DNA of 64,000 nucleotides from Collinsella sp. (GCA_018368345.1 JAGZEK010000009.1:34730-98729), one strand, 5' to 3'. Counted from the stretch's first letter, positions 7,556 through 18,342 are shown. Notes: generated from the sequence alone by a model not told the origin. A program made the numbers and translations.

Positions 7556-8245
7556 TTGCCCGTCGTCGCCGCTATGACCGTTACCTCACACGCCACGGAT
7601 GCCATGGTCGCCATCCCGTTTTGGCTCGAAATGTTCGCCGTCGTCGCGGCTTCAATCTCGGGCGTGTTGGTCGCGCGCGAGCACAAGCTCGACCTGGTGG
7701 GTGCAGTTGCGCTCGCCGTGGTCTGTGGCTTGGGCGGCGGTCTTTTACGCGACATGACGCTGCAGGTGGGCAACGTCTACATCCTCAACCAGCCAATGGC
7801 GCTGCCGCTTTCCATTGCCACGGCAGCCATCATCTATATTTTCCCGGCAATCGTCGACAAGCCCGAAAAACTCATTCCCCTGCTCGACATCATCTCGGTC
7901 GGCATCTACGCCGCCACTGGAGCAGACAAGGCGCTGGTCTACGGCTTTGCACCGGCGGTGTGCATCATGATGGGCTTTTTCACCGCGGTGGGCGGCGGCA
8001 TGTTGCGCGATGGCTTTATGGGCGTGGTTCCGGGCATTTTCCAACGTACTAACTTTTATGCCATCGCCGCCATCGCCGGATCGACAAGCTATGTGTGTCT
8101 CGTTATGAGCGGCATTATGAGCAATGTCGCCGCGCTGGTCGTATGCGTTGTCGTGACCATGGGTCTGCGCTGGCTCTCGCTGCGCTTTGACATCAAAAGC
8201 CCCACCGAAGAAGATATCGCGCGCTTCTTGCACCGTAAAAAGTAA
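7556..8245 (+). CDS. UPF0126/TRIC-like membrane protein (glycine or cation transporter family)
   Basis: About 229 aa with about seven hydrophobic segments. Two internal repeats each carry the family motif: GGGLLRDM near residue 58 and GGGMLRDGFMG near residue 142. This is the prokaryotic UPF0126 domain pair (Pfam Gly_transporter, also called trimeric intracellular cation channel family). The substrate here is unknown. The frame is open upstream to 7358 inside element A, but those residues are not family-like. I choose a TTG at 7556-7558 with AAAGGA seven bases before it; the ATG at 7574 is the alternative. It stands alone on the plus strand between the tRNA region and the next exported protein. 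Confidence 0.85.
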   Translation: MPVVAAMTVTSHATDAMVAIPFWLEMFAVVAASISGVLVAREHKLDLVGAVALAVVCGLGGGLLRDMTLQVGNVYILNQPMALPLSIATAAIIYIFPAIVDKPEKLIPLLDIISVGIYAATGADKALVYGFAPAVCIMMGFFTAVGGGMLRDGFMGVVPGIFQRTNFYAIAAIAGSTSYVCLVMSGIMSNVAALVVCVVVTMGLRWLSLRFDIKSPTEEDIARFLHRKK

Positions 8246-8351
8246 ACAGCACGGCACGACCCTTCGAAATGCAACCGAGAGGTTCTTTTAGAGCGCCCAC
8301 GCGTTGGGTACCCTGTTAGGTGTATGTCGAGCATCTGACGAAGGATTCACT

Positions 8352-9497
8352 ATGCCCTGTAATCAATTCCCGTCGACCCAGCGCCGTAAAGCGTGGGTCC
8401 GCATCACGATCCTATTCGCGCTCGTCGCCCTAGCGGTCACCGCACTTCCCACGGCGTCGTTCGCCGGCACAGACACCGCAGGCAACGTACTTGCGACCGA
8501 CAATGACGCCAATTCGTCCGGCGTCGAAGGTGACCTGTACTGGGCAGGTCAGGCCCTCAACTTGGACGATGCGTCCATCGGCCGCGACATAATTGCAGCA
8601 GGCGAGAGCCTCTCCATCCGCGACTGCACGGTGGGCGGCGCCGTCCGCTTGGCGGCGCGCACCATCGACATTGCCAAGACTACGGTTGATGGCAGCGTGA
8701 CCGTTGCCGGCCAGCATGTCGTGCTCAATTCCGACAGCACCGCCAACTGTTTCTATGCGATAGGCGAGACGGTTGCCCTGCGCGGCTCTACCAAGTCGGC
8801 AGCGCTTGCGGGCGATACGGTGACTATCGATGGCACCGTCGAGGGCGATGTCGAGGTCTGGGCCGACAAGCTCATCCTGGGCAAGAACGCCCACATCACC
8901 GGCACCGTGAACGCCCATGTTTCCGAGGACCCCGAGCGCGCCGCGGGAGCCGAGGTCGGCGCGCTCAAGATCGACCGCACCGAGAACGAGGATTCTTCCA
9001 CCGTTAACGATGTCATCGGCGGTATCGTCGCCGCAGCGCTCTCGACCTGCTTCATCGCCCTGCTGCTCGAGCTCGTCTTTCCGCGCGCGACCGCCAGCGC
9101 CGCCGGAATGCTCCACCAGCGCCCCATGCCTCTGTGGGTGAGCGGTCTTCTGGGCACGATTGCTATCGTCCCCGCCGTCCTACTGCTAATTATCTCTATC
9201 GCTGGTCTGTCGCTTGCCGGAGCCCTCATGTGCGGTGTTATTGGCATCGCGCTGGTGTCGAGTGCCTTTGCAGGGTGCGCGATCGCGCGCATGGTCGGAC
9301 ACAGCCAGAACCGCTACGCCATGGCGGCCGCCGGCGGCGTGATCGCAGGTGCACTTACGGCAATCCCCCTCGTAGGCGATTTCATCAGCGGCGTGGCCTT
9401 TGTCTTCACGCTCGGCTATGTTATCCAGATCATCTGGCGCAACGCTCACCTCAAGTCGCAACAGCCGGCTAATACGCCGGAACTCCCCACCGCTTAG
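8352..9497 (+). CDS. exported bactofilin-like (polymer-forming) membrane protein
   Basis: 381 aa. The start MPCNQFPSTQRRK at 8352 follows GAAGGA; 16 further upstream codons are not needed. Residues about 14-37 form a signal or anchor segment ending ALPTASFAG. Residues about 50-200 are a repetitive beta-helix-like stretch of short V/I/A strands (GRDIIAAGESLSI, GGAVRLAARTIDI, GSVTVAGQHVVL, EGDVEVWADKLIL), as in bactofilin/polymer-forming domains. The C-terminal half has four strongly hydrophobic segments and ends in a short polar tail. An extracytoplasmic beta-helix tethered to a membrane domain is a plausible reading, but the function is unknown. A strong terminator follows at 9575. Confidence 0.75.
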   Translation: MPCNQFPSTQRRKAWVRITILFALVALAVTALPTASFAGTDTAGNVLATDNDANSSGVEGDLYWAGQALNLDDASIGRDIIAAGESLSIRDCTVGGAVRLAARTIDIAKTTVDGSVTVAGQHVVLNSDSTANCFYAIGETVALRGSTKSAALAGDTVTIDGTVEGDVEVWADKLILGKNAHITGTVNAHVSEDPERAAGAEVGALKIDRTENEDSSTVNDVIGGIVAAALSTCFIALLLELVFPRATASAAGMLHQRPMPLWVSGLLGTIAIVPAVLLLIISIAGLSLAGALMCGVIGIALVSSAFAGCAIARMVGHSQNRYAMAAAGGVIAGALTAIPLVGDFISGVAFVFTLGYVIQIIWRNAHLKSQQPANTPELPTA

Positions 9498-9505
9498 CAG
9501 CCGAT

Positions 9506-9564
9506 CACCACAAAGGGGCCAGGCACCTTTGTGGTGGTGCAAAGGGGTCAGGTTACTTTGCACC
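9506..9564. repeat. pair of REP-like hairpins, left flank of the pilus locus
   Basis: Two adjacent hairpins: CACCACAAAGG/CCTTTGTGGTG (9506-9516 with 9526-9536) and GGTGCAAAG/CTTTGCACC (9536-9544 with 9556-9564). The loops carry GGGGCCAGGCA and GGGTCAGGTTA. The second hairpin recurs in inverted orientation at 15429-15454, on the other side of the pilus genes. Hairpins with a GGGGTCAGG-type loop recall REP sequences mobilised by RAYT transposases; no such transposase gene lies in the window. Confidence 0.65.
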
Positions 9565-9574
9565 AACAAACGAG

Positions 9575-9616
9575 GCGGGGCACTCGGTCATATCGACCGG
9601 GTGCCCCGCTTTTCTT
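9575..9616 (+). terminator. intrinsic terminator after the bactofilin-like gene
   Basis: A 15-bp stem GCGGGGCACTCGGTC/GACCGGGTGCCCCGC (9575-9589 with 9595-9609, one G-T pair) with an ATATC loop, followed by TTTTCTT. Confidence 0.9.
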
Positions 9617-9721
9617 GGAGGGTTCTCTAGTAACTTTTTTTAAAACCAATGATCATCAGGTCGGTAGGCCTGCGCGTCACTCGTTACGGAGGCAGTACGC
9701 CATTGAGCAAGGGGGGGGCAA

Positions 9722-11365
9722 TTATTTTTCACGGCGACCTCCTCCCCGCTTGATGACGAGCGCGGCGACAATAGCCGCCACTCCGATGGCAGCCAAAGCC
9801 GCCACCAGCACCAACGTTCTATCTCCCGTCGAGGGCATAAAGCCTCGACTTACTTCTTTGCTTGGGGTGTTGAGCACCGACAGTTCAATCGAACCCGTCC
9901 CGGCATCGGCTGCGTCAACCCGCAGAGGGCTTTCGACCGATACAGTCACCTTGGGCTTCGCGGCCGTCACCTGTTTAACGTCCAGACCCTCGGCCGCAAC
10001 CGTCACCGTACGTTTGCCCTCAAAGGCGGTGTAGCCCTTGGGTGCCGCGACCTCTTCGACGGTATAGACGCCCGCGTCCACACCGGTCAATTCCACATGG
10101 CCGTCCGAGCCCGTGGTGACGCACGCGTCAACATCCGTCGACCACGAGCCGTCAGTCGTTAGGATGCGGCCGCGGTCATCGATGATGCGCAGCTTGGCGC
10201 CCGCGAGCGGCTTATCGTCCGAGCTTGAGCGCTTGATCAGACTGAGTCCCCAGGTATAGGCGCACGCGTCATCGCTCGGCGTGCGGGTGAAGCCGGCGTC
10301 ACCGGACTGGTCGGCGAGAGGAGAGCGCGGGTAAAGCAGGTAGACCTCGTTGGGGTTGCCCTTGGTGGCGCCTCGATTGCAGTTGGCCCCCAACGGCGCA
10401 TTGTAGACAGCAACCACGCGGGCGCCCGCGGCGAAGGCGTCGGCCCCGCCGAGCGCGGCGACCAGGTCGCCGGTGCGCACGGTGAAGGCATTGCCCTCGA
10501 CCGAGACCCTGCACTGTGAAGTAATGTCCGTCCACCCTTTAGCCAGCGTCGAGTTGGCGTTACCGCCCTCACATGTGACGGCGTCAAAGCCGCCGTCCGC
10601 GCCCGCCGCCACGTACACGCGCATGCTCGCGGCAACCTTGGAGGGGTCGAGCCCCGCGCTCATGGTGTCGACGAACTGCACCGTATAGGTGTCGTAGGCG
10701 GTAAGGCCCGCCGGGACCGTGGCCGAGAGGCGCCAGTACAGGTCGTCGGCGACCGTGGCGTCGGCGGCCTTCTGCCAGGCGGCGGCGCTGTCCTCCAGCA
10801 CGTGCTTGGCGACCTTGGGGGTCGCCGCCTTGGGCTTGACGGTGACGGCGCTGCCGCCCACCAGGGCCATGATCGGCGCGGTGCCGGCCTCGCCCTGGGC
10901 GATGGCGTCGTCGTCGGCGACGATGAGCCAGTAGCCACAGGGCAGCTCGGCCGTCGTGCCCGCGTTAAGGGTCACAGAAGGGACGCCGACTTTGCAAATT
11001 GCTCTGGCAAGTTTTGCTGTCAGCGTGGTCGTCATGTGCCCGTCGGCATTCATCCATTCGGCAGCCTCTTGCGCCGTCGATGTCGAGCTATCGAGCCCCG
11101 CATCATGTAGCACCGAAAGAGCAGTTTGACGAACCGTGTCATTCGCCCACGTTACGTCAGTTGCAATTTTTTGGCCAGCATCGTCATCGTCGGCAACGGT
11201 CGCCGAAAAGAGCTGGTACGCGTCATACCGCGTCGCAACCGTACCGTCCACCGTAATGGCACCAGTATCGGCAGCATGAGCCGTCCCAGGGGCAATCGCG
11301 AAAGACAGAATAGCGACCATGATTATCGTCGCGGCAGCTAACAAGCGGCGGTTAAGCCTACTCAC
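9722..11365 (-). CDS. sortase-anchored pilin (SpaA-type shaft subunit)
   Basis: 547 aa. The start is a GTG (11363-11365) with GAGGTGG upstream, overlapping the stop of the preceding adhesin gene by 8 nt, so the two genes are translationally coupled. Visible order: signal peptide (about 1-32, ending GTAHA), an N-terminal domain, a D2-type isopeptide domain after VKPKAATPKVAKHV (a candidate pilin lysine), a CnaB/prealbumin domain (KPLAGAKLRI to YTVEEVAAPKGY with the E-box Glu), then the cell-wall sorting signal MPSTG (an LPXTG variant), a hydrophobic stretch and a basic tail. It is the likely polymerising subunit. No sortase is encoded nearby, so one must act from elsewhere. A run of eight C follows the stop, outside the coding region. 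Confidence 0.88.
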   Translation of the reverse strand: MSRLNRRLLAAATIIMVAILSFAIAPGTAHAADTGAITVDGTVATRYDAYQLFSATVADDDDAGQKIATDVTWANDTVRQTALSVLHDAGLDSSTSTAQEAAEWMNADGHMTTTLTAKLARAICKVGVPSVTLNAGTTAELPCGYWLIVADDDAIAQGEAGTAPIMALVGGSAVTVKPKAATPKVAKHVLEDSAAAWQKAADATVADDLYWRLSATVPAGLTAYDTYTVQFVDTMSAGLDPSKVAASMRVYVAAGADGGFDAVTCEGGNANSTLAKGWTDITSQCRVSVEGNAFTVRTGDLVAALGGADAFAAGARVVAVYNAPLGANCNRGATKGNPNEVYLLYPRSPLADQSGDAGFTRTPSDDACAYTWGLSLIKRSSSDDKPLAGAKLRIIDDRGRILTTDGSWSTDVDACVTTGSDGHVELTGVDAGVYTVEEVAAPKGYTAFEGKRTVTVAAEGLDVKQVTAAKPKVTVSVESPLRVDAADAGTGSIELSVLNTPSKEVSRGFMPSTGDRTLVLVAALAAIGVAAIVAALVIKRGGGRREK

Positions 11366-14300
11366 GGCTACCACCTCGATCCCGATCGCGATGGCGACGA
11401 GTATGCATCCATGTCGCAGCAAAACACAGCATCGAAGCGCCGGCCAGATATGTCATAGTCAAACCAGCACCGCCTGCCTCAGGAAGCGTGGTCGAATATT
11501 TGTTGGTAAAGGTCGGCGGAATTGTAGAGCCGTTGTCGTAGGTGACCTCGGTGTTTAGCTTTCCCTCTCCGTTGGTCACGACAACCTGAACCTCATGTTT
11601 GGTCGTGTCATAGGCGATGTGGTCCTTGACATTATTCTCGGCACCCTGGGGGACGACCTCGGAGATGGTGTAGCGGTACTCGCCGGCCTTGTTGTACTCG
11701 ACATTGAAGGAGACGTTGCCCTCGGCGTTATTGGTCACTGTCTGGAGCACTTTACCCTCGGCGTCCTTAAGCGCAAACGAAAACTGCCCCGCCTTGAATG
11801 TCCCACCTGCGAGCACCTTCTCTGCCTTGATATCCGCAGTCCCCGTTAGGCGATTGTCATAGACCCAAATATCATCCTTTTTGGCATCACCTATGATTTC
11901 GGCGTTTTTGACGACGGCTCTTGCCTCAGCTAGTGCTTCTTGGTAACCCTCGTCGTTCGCGCTGCCCCTGAGCATAATCCAGACGGGCTGCTGCGTTACG
12001 GCATAGCCCGTGGGCGCTTTCGTCTCTACGAGCTGGTAGAGCACGCAATTACCCATCTTCTTGTCGCTCGTGCCAAACGAGATTTTGCCGTTGACATCGG
12101 TTGTAGCAGTGCCGAACAGCGTTCTGGCACTCTCCATGTCCTCCAGATTTTTCGCTTGGTCCATATCCACGCTATAGAGCTTGAACTCCGCCCCCTCAAG
12201 CGTCGCGCCGACCTGCTGGGCGTCGTACTTGGTCATCGTGATGCTGTAGCCGTTGCCGCCCGCGCTGGCGGACGCATTTTGAATCTTCCAATTTTGCTCG
12301 TCGATCGCCGAGCCTTCCTTCACACCCGTAAGCTCGGCGGTATTGGAAAGAGACACCTCTTCACCGAGGTTTCCGGTCGGGATAACCTCGTACTCGACCT
12401 TGAGGTATTTCTCGTCGGGCACATTAAGTGTCAACTTCGTGCGAGTGCCAGATTCGCCTGGGACCTGCTCCATCTTCGACGAATAGCCCTTCTGGGACAG
12501 CGCAACCCAGCCACCGTTCACGCGCTCATAGACCTTAAGCGTCGACGGCACCAGCGTGCACTTGGCATCCATGGTATCGACGAGCTCAAGGAAGTCGGTG
12601 CTATTTTTAAGGGCAACGGCAGACTCGTTAACATGAATGGTGTATTTAATGCGATTACTACTGGCAACCTGCTCGCCGGACTTTTTGATGACGTTGTTCT
12701 TAATGGTGACGGTACCGCTACCGGAGTCGAACTTTTTATCTCCTGACCCCGCGCTGGCCGAGTTGGTGAACTTCACTTCATTCTTGGAGGTATCGAGCTC
12801 ACCGCGTTTGACCGCCGTCCGATATGTAAGCTTGGCGTAACCAGCATATTCGCCGAGCTCCGTCGTAGGGATGGAAAAGGTGACCGTGTTACCGTCGTTT
12901 TTTACGTTGCCAGCGGCAAGCGTCTGACCCGTAACGACCTCCTTGGCCTCGTCTCCGCGCCCAAGGCCCTTATGCAGATCGTAGGGATTCTGCACGAACG
13001 TATACTTTGCGGAATTCGCAACATAGCTCATACCATCCGGAAGGCTATCAACGATATTCAACGGTTTCCCGCCCAGCTTTCCAGCTCCAAAGTATTCGAA
13101 CTCGCCATTTGCGCCCTTATTACCCTTTTGGCGGTTTGCATACACCGTCCAGTCGACGATCCAGGCGCCCTTCTCATCCGAGCCGTCAACGGTATGCCAA
13201 TCGAGGTTCTCAACCCAAGACATCTTCGACTCCGCTTCCGGCTTCTCGACCGCGGGCTTCGTTTCTTGGTTGACAACGTACTTGACGGGTTCGGTGAACG
13301 ACCACCGTAATTTCAGGCCCGGCGCGCTGACCGACGCAAAGTTTGAGTACCAGCCCGACAGCGCTTCTGATGTGGTGTCGTAGGTGATAACGGCGTAGTC
13401 CTCTTTCTCGAGGGCGTCTTTCACTTTGTTGGTAACGATAATTTTGAGGTCGTAGTTTTCCTTTGTTTCATTGCCCGGAAAGCTAGCCGTTGGATTCCAG
13501 TCGGCGCCCCGTTCCAGCACGGTATCGCCGATTTTAATGGTAATGGAGCTTTCGTCGACACCAAGTTTCTGCGACCATGCCGACTGAAATGTGTCCTTCA
13601 CCGTCACCTCGTCTGGATGGACCGCATTGACGATCGCCTTCAGCGCGACCTTCGTCTCCCATGTCGCCCTGCCCGTCGTCGCCGCCTCATTGGATCTCAC
13701 GAGCCTCTTGGTGATCGGCACAACACCCGTCAGCTGCGGCGTGAAACTACCTTCATCGGTACCGAAAACGGAGCCTTTACGCTCGATGGTCGCGTTATTG
13801 CGCACGGTGTCGTACGAGCTCGTGTCGTTCATCTTTGTGTGATAAACGATGCAGTAGGTGGCGTACTTATCCTCAAGGTTATCCCGGAACTTATAGGAAA
13901 AGGATTGTTCCTTTGGGTCAAGGTTGCCTTTCTCAATCTCGACTCCGCTCGCCTCCGAGTCGCCTTTGTAAACCGTAAAGTAGTTGCCCGTATACGTCTG
14001 TTTTCCGTCCAGATAATCGGTGAACACGTAGCCGCTCATGTCGGCCTTGAACTTGCCTTGGTTGAGTCTGACCGTCCACTTGATGTCCGACGGTGTGCCC
14101 GATCCGTTGGACTTGTCAATCATGTCGTAGCCGAATGTAACAGGCTCAGCCGTAGCTGTTTTGTTGTCGCCGTCGGTTGAACCAGCCCAATTCCACGTTG
14201 CCGTATTGTCAGCTTTGATCAAATCGCCGTTGTTTGCCGAAACGCCGCTCTTCAGCGCCGTTTCGTACGTGATCGTGTGGTCGCCCAGGGAAAGGTCGCC

Positions 14301-14561
14301 CAGGCTGTCGAGGATCGCGACCTGGCCGTCGATCGTCGGCTGCGGATTAAGCATCCTATCGTCGAGCGCGAAGCTGCCTTTCACAAAGCTGAAGTTGTCG
14401 CCCAGCGCATCGGTGAAGCTAACGTTCGTGGCGTACGACTCAACGGTAAGCGTAACGGTCCAGGTAACCTTGGCTACGCCATCGGATCCCTGGGAGAAGA
14501 CCCCCGCCTTCGTCCCCGTGACCTTTGCCGTCCTTAGTGGGGATATCAATCGATCCCTCAC
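11358..14561 (-). CDS. large LPXTG-type pilus/adhesin subunit, C-terminal part (frameshifted from 14440-15093)
   Basis: The open frame encodes about 1,067 aa, but its first dozen residues are out-of-frame sequence. Real similarity to adhesin domains begins at VTGTKAGVFSQGSDGVAKVTWTV, continuing the N-terminal part encoded at 14440-15093. Repeated beta-sandwich collagen-adhesin-type domains fill most of the length. Near the C-terminus are a CnaB domain (GATLEGAEFKLYSVD to YQLVETKAPTGYAVT) and a Spy0128/FctA-type isopeptide domain (FSFALKDAEGKVLQTV to YTISEVVPQGA), followed by the sorting signal LPEAG, a membrane segment and a basic tail. It is a probable pilus tip or ancillary adhesin. The junction lies near 14524-14526 (an AAA run on the minus strand). 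Confidence 0.8.
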   Translation of the reverse strand: MRDRLISPLRTAKVTGTKAGVFSQGSDGVAKVTWTVTLTVESYATNVSFTDALGDNFSFVKGSFALDDRMLNPQPTIDGQVAILDSLGDLSLGDHTITYETALKSGVSANNGDLIKADNTATWNWAGSTDGDNKTATAEPVTFGYDMIDKSNGSGTPSDIKWTVRLNQGKFKADMSGYVFTDYLDGKQTYTGNYFTVYKGDSEASGVEIEKGNLDPKEQSFSYKFRDNLEDKYATYCIVYHTKMNDTSSYDTVRNNATIERKGSVFGTDEGSFTPQLTGVVPITKRLVRSNEAATTGRATWETKVALKAIVNAVHPDEVTVKDTFQSAWSQKLGVDESSITIKIGDTVLERGADWNPTASFPGNETKENYDLKIIVTNKVKDALEKEDYAVITYDTTSEALSGWYSNFASVSAPGLKLRWSFTEPVKYVVNQETKPAVEKPEAESKMSWVENLDWHTVDGSDEKGAWIVDWTVYANRQKGNKGANGEFEYFGAGKLGGKPLNIVDSLPDGMSYVANSAKYTFVQNPYDLHKGLGRGDEAKEVVTGQTLAAGNVKNDGNTVTFSIPTTELGEYAGYAKLTYRTAVKRGELDTSKNEVKFTNSASAGSGDKKFDSGSGTVTIKNNVIKKSGEQVASSNRIKYTIHVNESAVALKNSTDFLELVDTMDAKCTLVPSTLKVYERVNGGWVALSQKGYSSKMEQVPGESGTRTKLTLNVPDEKYLKVEYEVIPTGNLGEEVSLSNTAELTGVKEGSAIDEQNWKIQNASASAGGNGYSITMTKYDAQQVGATLEGAEFKLYSVDMDQAKNLEDMESARTLFGTATTDVNGKISFGTSDKKMGNCVLYQLVETKAPTGYAVTQQPVWIMLRGSANDEGYQEALAEARAVVKNAEIIGDAKKDDIWVYDNRLTGTADIKAEKVLAGGTFKAGQFSFALKDAEGKVLQTVTNNAEGNVSFNVEYNKAGEYRYTISEVVPQGAENNVKDHIAYDTTKHEVQVVVTNGEGKLNTEVTYDNGSTIPPTFTNKYSTTLPEAGGAGLTMTYLAGASMLCFAATWMHTRRHRDRDRGGSRE

Positions 14562-15093
14562 CAGGGAATACTACGGACGTACTGTTGCCTGAACCGGTGT
14601 CCTTGTTTGCGAGCTGGAACGAGAAGTTTGCCGCAACGTAGATTTCCGCGGGGTTCAACTTGAGCCACGCCTCGTCAAACGTAAAGACAACCTTATTACC
14701 CTCGATCTTCCACGTGCCAGCTTGGGCGGCAGAAGCTTCCGGACCCTCCATGAGGTTGCCACGTGCGTCATCGACGACGATGGTGTCGGGTAGCTTATAG
14801 ACAGCGATATAGTTCTCGGGCGAAGGTGCCTTACCGCTGTTGAATTGTGCCGAAAAAGCTCCATAAAGCTTCGAAGTAGACGTTACGGCACCATTGAGGT
14901 CTTGAGTATGGTTCTCGTCGGTAAACAGCTTGACATCAACCTTCGCCGTCTTCTCATCGATCACAATCGGCGTCGGCGTCGTCGCATCCTCGGCGCGCAC
15001 TGGAGCTGCGCCGTGAAAAACTGCGGCGGTGAGGCTAATTAAAATGAAGATCAGGGCCGCCATACCCAGCGACCGCGAACGGTGTGCGTCCAT
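14440..15093 (-). CDS. large pilus/adhesin subunit, N-terminal part (frameshifted)
   Basis: Begins with an ATG after AGGGG and encodes a signal peptide (MAALIFILISLTAAVF to APVRAE, cleavage near residue 34) and the first adhesin domain. The sequence is sensible up to SIDIPTKDGK; beyond that the frame turns into unrelated low-quality residues and stops at 14440. Skipping one nucleotide at AAAGG (plus 14524-14526) joins it directly to the 11358-14561 frame, giving one gene of about 1,240 codons from 15093 to 11358. This may be an assembly error, a pseudogene, a phase-variable slip (the run is only three A) or, less likely, programmed frameshifting. Confidence 0.75.
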   Translation of the reverse strand: MDAHRSRSLGMAALIFILISLTAAVFHGAAPVRAEDATTPTPIVIDEKTAKVDVKLFTDENHTQDLNGAVTSTSKLYGAFSAQFNSGKAPSPENYIAVYKLPDTIVVDDARGNLMEGPEASAAQAGTWKIEGNKVVFTFDEAWLKLNPAEIYVAANFSFQLANKDTGSGNSTSVVFPGEGSIDIPTKDGKGHGDEGGGLLPGIRWRSQGYLDRYAYR

Positions 15094-15428
15094 AGTTGTC
15101 CCCTAATTCCTACAACACAGTGTGGAATACGGCGAATCGTCGGATCGACCACAAACCCCAACATCAACGAGAACCTACCTAGCGCATTGCAAGAACCCAT
15201 TGGGGAGCAACTTCTAAGACGGTTCGTCTATGCCACAATGCATAAAATACAATATAGATACCAATCATGTAAACCGCAGGTAAAGAGGTCTTTTAATTTA
15301 ATACCAGTTGATATTTACCTGTTAACGGTTTTGCATTAAAGCAGTTATATTCTGTGGAATTATGTATATGTTTAAACAACTTAACTTTGCCTGAAAAGCC
15401 ACTCGGGGGATAACCTCCTCCACCGTGA
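15094..15428. other. AT-rich intergenic region upstream of the pilus genes
   Basis: This 335-bp stretch is much more AT-rich than its surroundings, especially 15240-15370, with many TATA- and TTAA-type words. It must hold the pilus promoter on the minus strand, but several overlapping -10-like sequences make the choice uncertain. I see no credible protein-coding frame. High A+T next to a surface locus fits either a silenced regulatory region or acquired DNA. Confidence 0.55.
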
Positions 15429-15454
15429 TGCAAAGTAACCTGTCCCCTTGCACC
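15429..15454. repeat. REP-like hairpin, right flank of the pilus locus (inverted copy)
   Basis: TGCAAAG (15429-15435) faces CTTGCA (15447-15452) around a TAACCTGTCCC loop. Its reverse complement matches 9536-9562 almost base for base (GGTGCAA, GGGG, CAGGTTACTTTGCA), so the two copies face each other across the pilus genes. Confidence 0.65.
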
Positions 15455-15489
15455 AAAAAGGGCGCCGACCATTGCGGTCGACGCCCTTT
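15455..15489 (-). terminator. intrinsic terminator of typA
   Basis: AAAGGGCGCCGACC (15457-15470) pairs with GGTCGACGCCCTTT (15476-15489), 13 of 14 positions, and is followed by TTGG on the minus strand. It lies 27 bp after the typA stop. Confidence 0.8.
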
Positions 15490-15516
15490 CTTATTGGCGG
15501 TTATAAGCCCCAGTGC

Positions 15517-17355
<1,839 letters not shown>

Positions 17356-17472
17356 GTAGTTCCCCTATCTTCTATCCATATACAAACGGCACGCGTATGC
17401 GGCCCGCCCAGCGATACAACGCTCAGCGGGAATATTGAGCCTTTTACCGAAAACTCGTTTATTTTAGCGATT

Positions 17473-17922
17473 TTAGATAAGAGGGGTTTCCTCACCTGCA
17501 GGTTCAGGGTCGCTCCACATAAAACCATCGCCGGCACCCATGCCCTCATACAGCACGTATGCCGAAAAACCGCTCTCGAGCGTGGTTTCGAAGAAGCTCA
17601 CGAGCAGGGCGTCGTGATAGCCGCCGTCAATTTCGACACAACCGGTGTAGCCGATGGCATAGCGGGCGATGCGGCCCAGGCCCTCGTCCTTAAGACCCAT
17701 CTTGTGCTCGGAGATAAAGTTGGTGGCCGCCTCGAGGCATGCCTCTTCGCCGTCCTCGTCGAGCGCCGCCAGATATCGGTTGGAAGCAGCGTCCTCGATC
17801 GCCACAACTACGCCCGGATTCTCGCCGGCGGCAAGGTCGTCCAAGAACGCACCAATCAGGTCACACACCATGGCGTCGAGCTCGGCGGAGACGTTACCGG
17901 CGTCCTGCATATCCTGTGCCAT
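17473..17922 (-). CDS. conserved hypothetical protein (149 aa, acidic)
   Basis: A soluble acidic protein without a signal peptide or membrane segment. It ends in an acidic, Pro-rich tail (SDPEPAGEETPLI). I do not recognise the family. The coding frame is well supported by GC3 bias and by position: 30 bp after the preceding small membrane-protein gene and 117 bp before typA, with no terminator between. Co-transcription with typA is possible. No function is assigned. Confidence 0.7.
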   Translation of the reverse strand: MAQDMQDAGNVSAELDAMVCDLIGAFLDDLAAGENPGVVVAIEDAASNRYLAALDEDGEEACLEAATNFISEHKMGLKDEGLGRIARYAIGYTGCVEIDGGYHDALLVSFFETTLESGFSAYVLYEGMGAGDGFMWSDPEPAGEETPLI

Positions 17923-17952
17923 CTTTAGACCTTCCCATCGAGTCCGGCGTCG

Positions 17953-18342
17953 TTACAGTTCTTGTGCCTCGGCAGCAATCTTGGCGGCAGCGTCGCGGGC
18001 GCGCATCATATCCATCGCGCGCTTGTCGAGTACCTTGATCTGGTTGGTCAGCATTACTGCATCGACCACGCCCCAGATCACGAGGCCCGTAGAGATCGAA
18101 AACCCAAGCGCACCAACTGTACCACGAAGGCGCGAGCAGATTGCCGCGACAAGGGCGGAGACGACAACCATCTTGATAAACGAGCCGCGGCGCTCGCGAA
18201 GCGTGCGGGCCTGCGTCACATAGGCAATGCGAGCCGCCTCAGAAGCCTCCGAGCGCATCTGGGCTTCACGCGCGATGGCGGCCGCTTCAGCCGACATACC
18301 GCCGGCCATCAACGAACGCTCCGTATCCTGGCCGCCCCGCAT
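17953..18342 (-). CDS. hypothetical small membrane protein
   Basis: 129 aa. It has an Ala/Glu/Arg-rich, probably helical N-terminal region (about 12-52), one or two hydrophobic segments (SFIKMVVVSALVAAI and VGALGFSISTGLVIWGVVDAVML) and an Ala-rich helical tail. Its ATG follows the stop of the DUF151 gene with no intervening base (TAAATG), so the two are translationally coupled. The family is not recognised. Confidence 0.7.
   Translation of the reverse strand: MRGGQDTERSLMAGGMSAEAAAIAREAQMRSEASEAARIAYVTQARTLRERRGSFIKMVVVSALVAAICSRLRGTVGALGFSISTGLVIWGVVDAVMLTNQIKVLDKRAMDMMRARDAAAKIAAEAQEL

Noticed and set aside
9711..9718. Run of eight G as a phase-variation switch of the pilin
   Set aside because: It lies after the pilin stop codon, so slippage would not change the product; an effect on the transcript end cannot be excluded.
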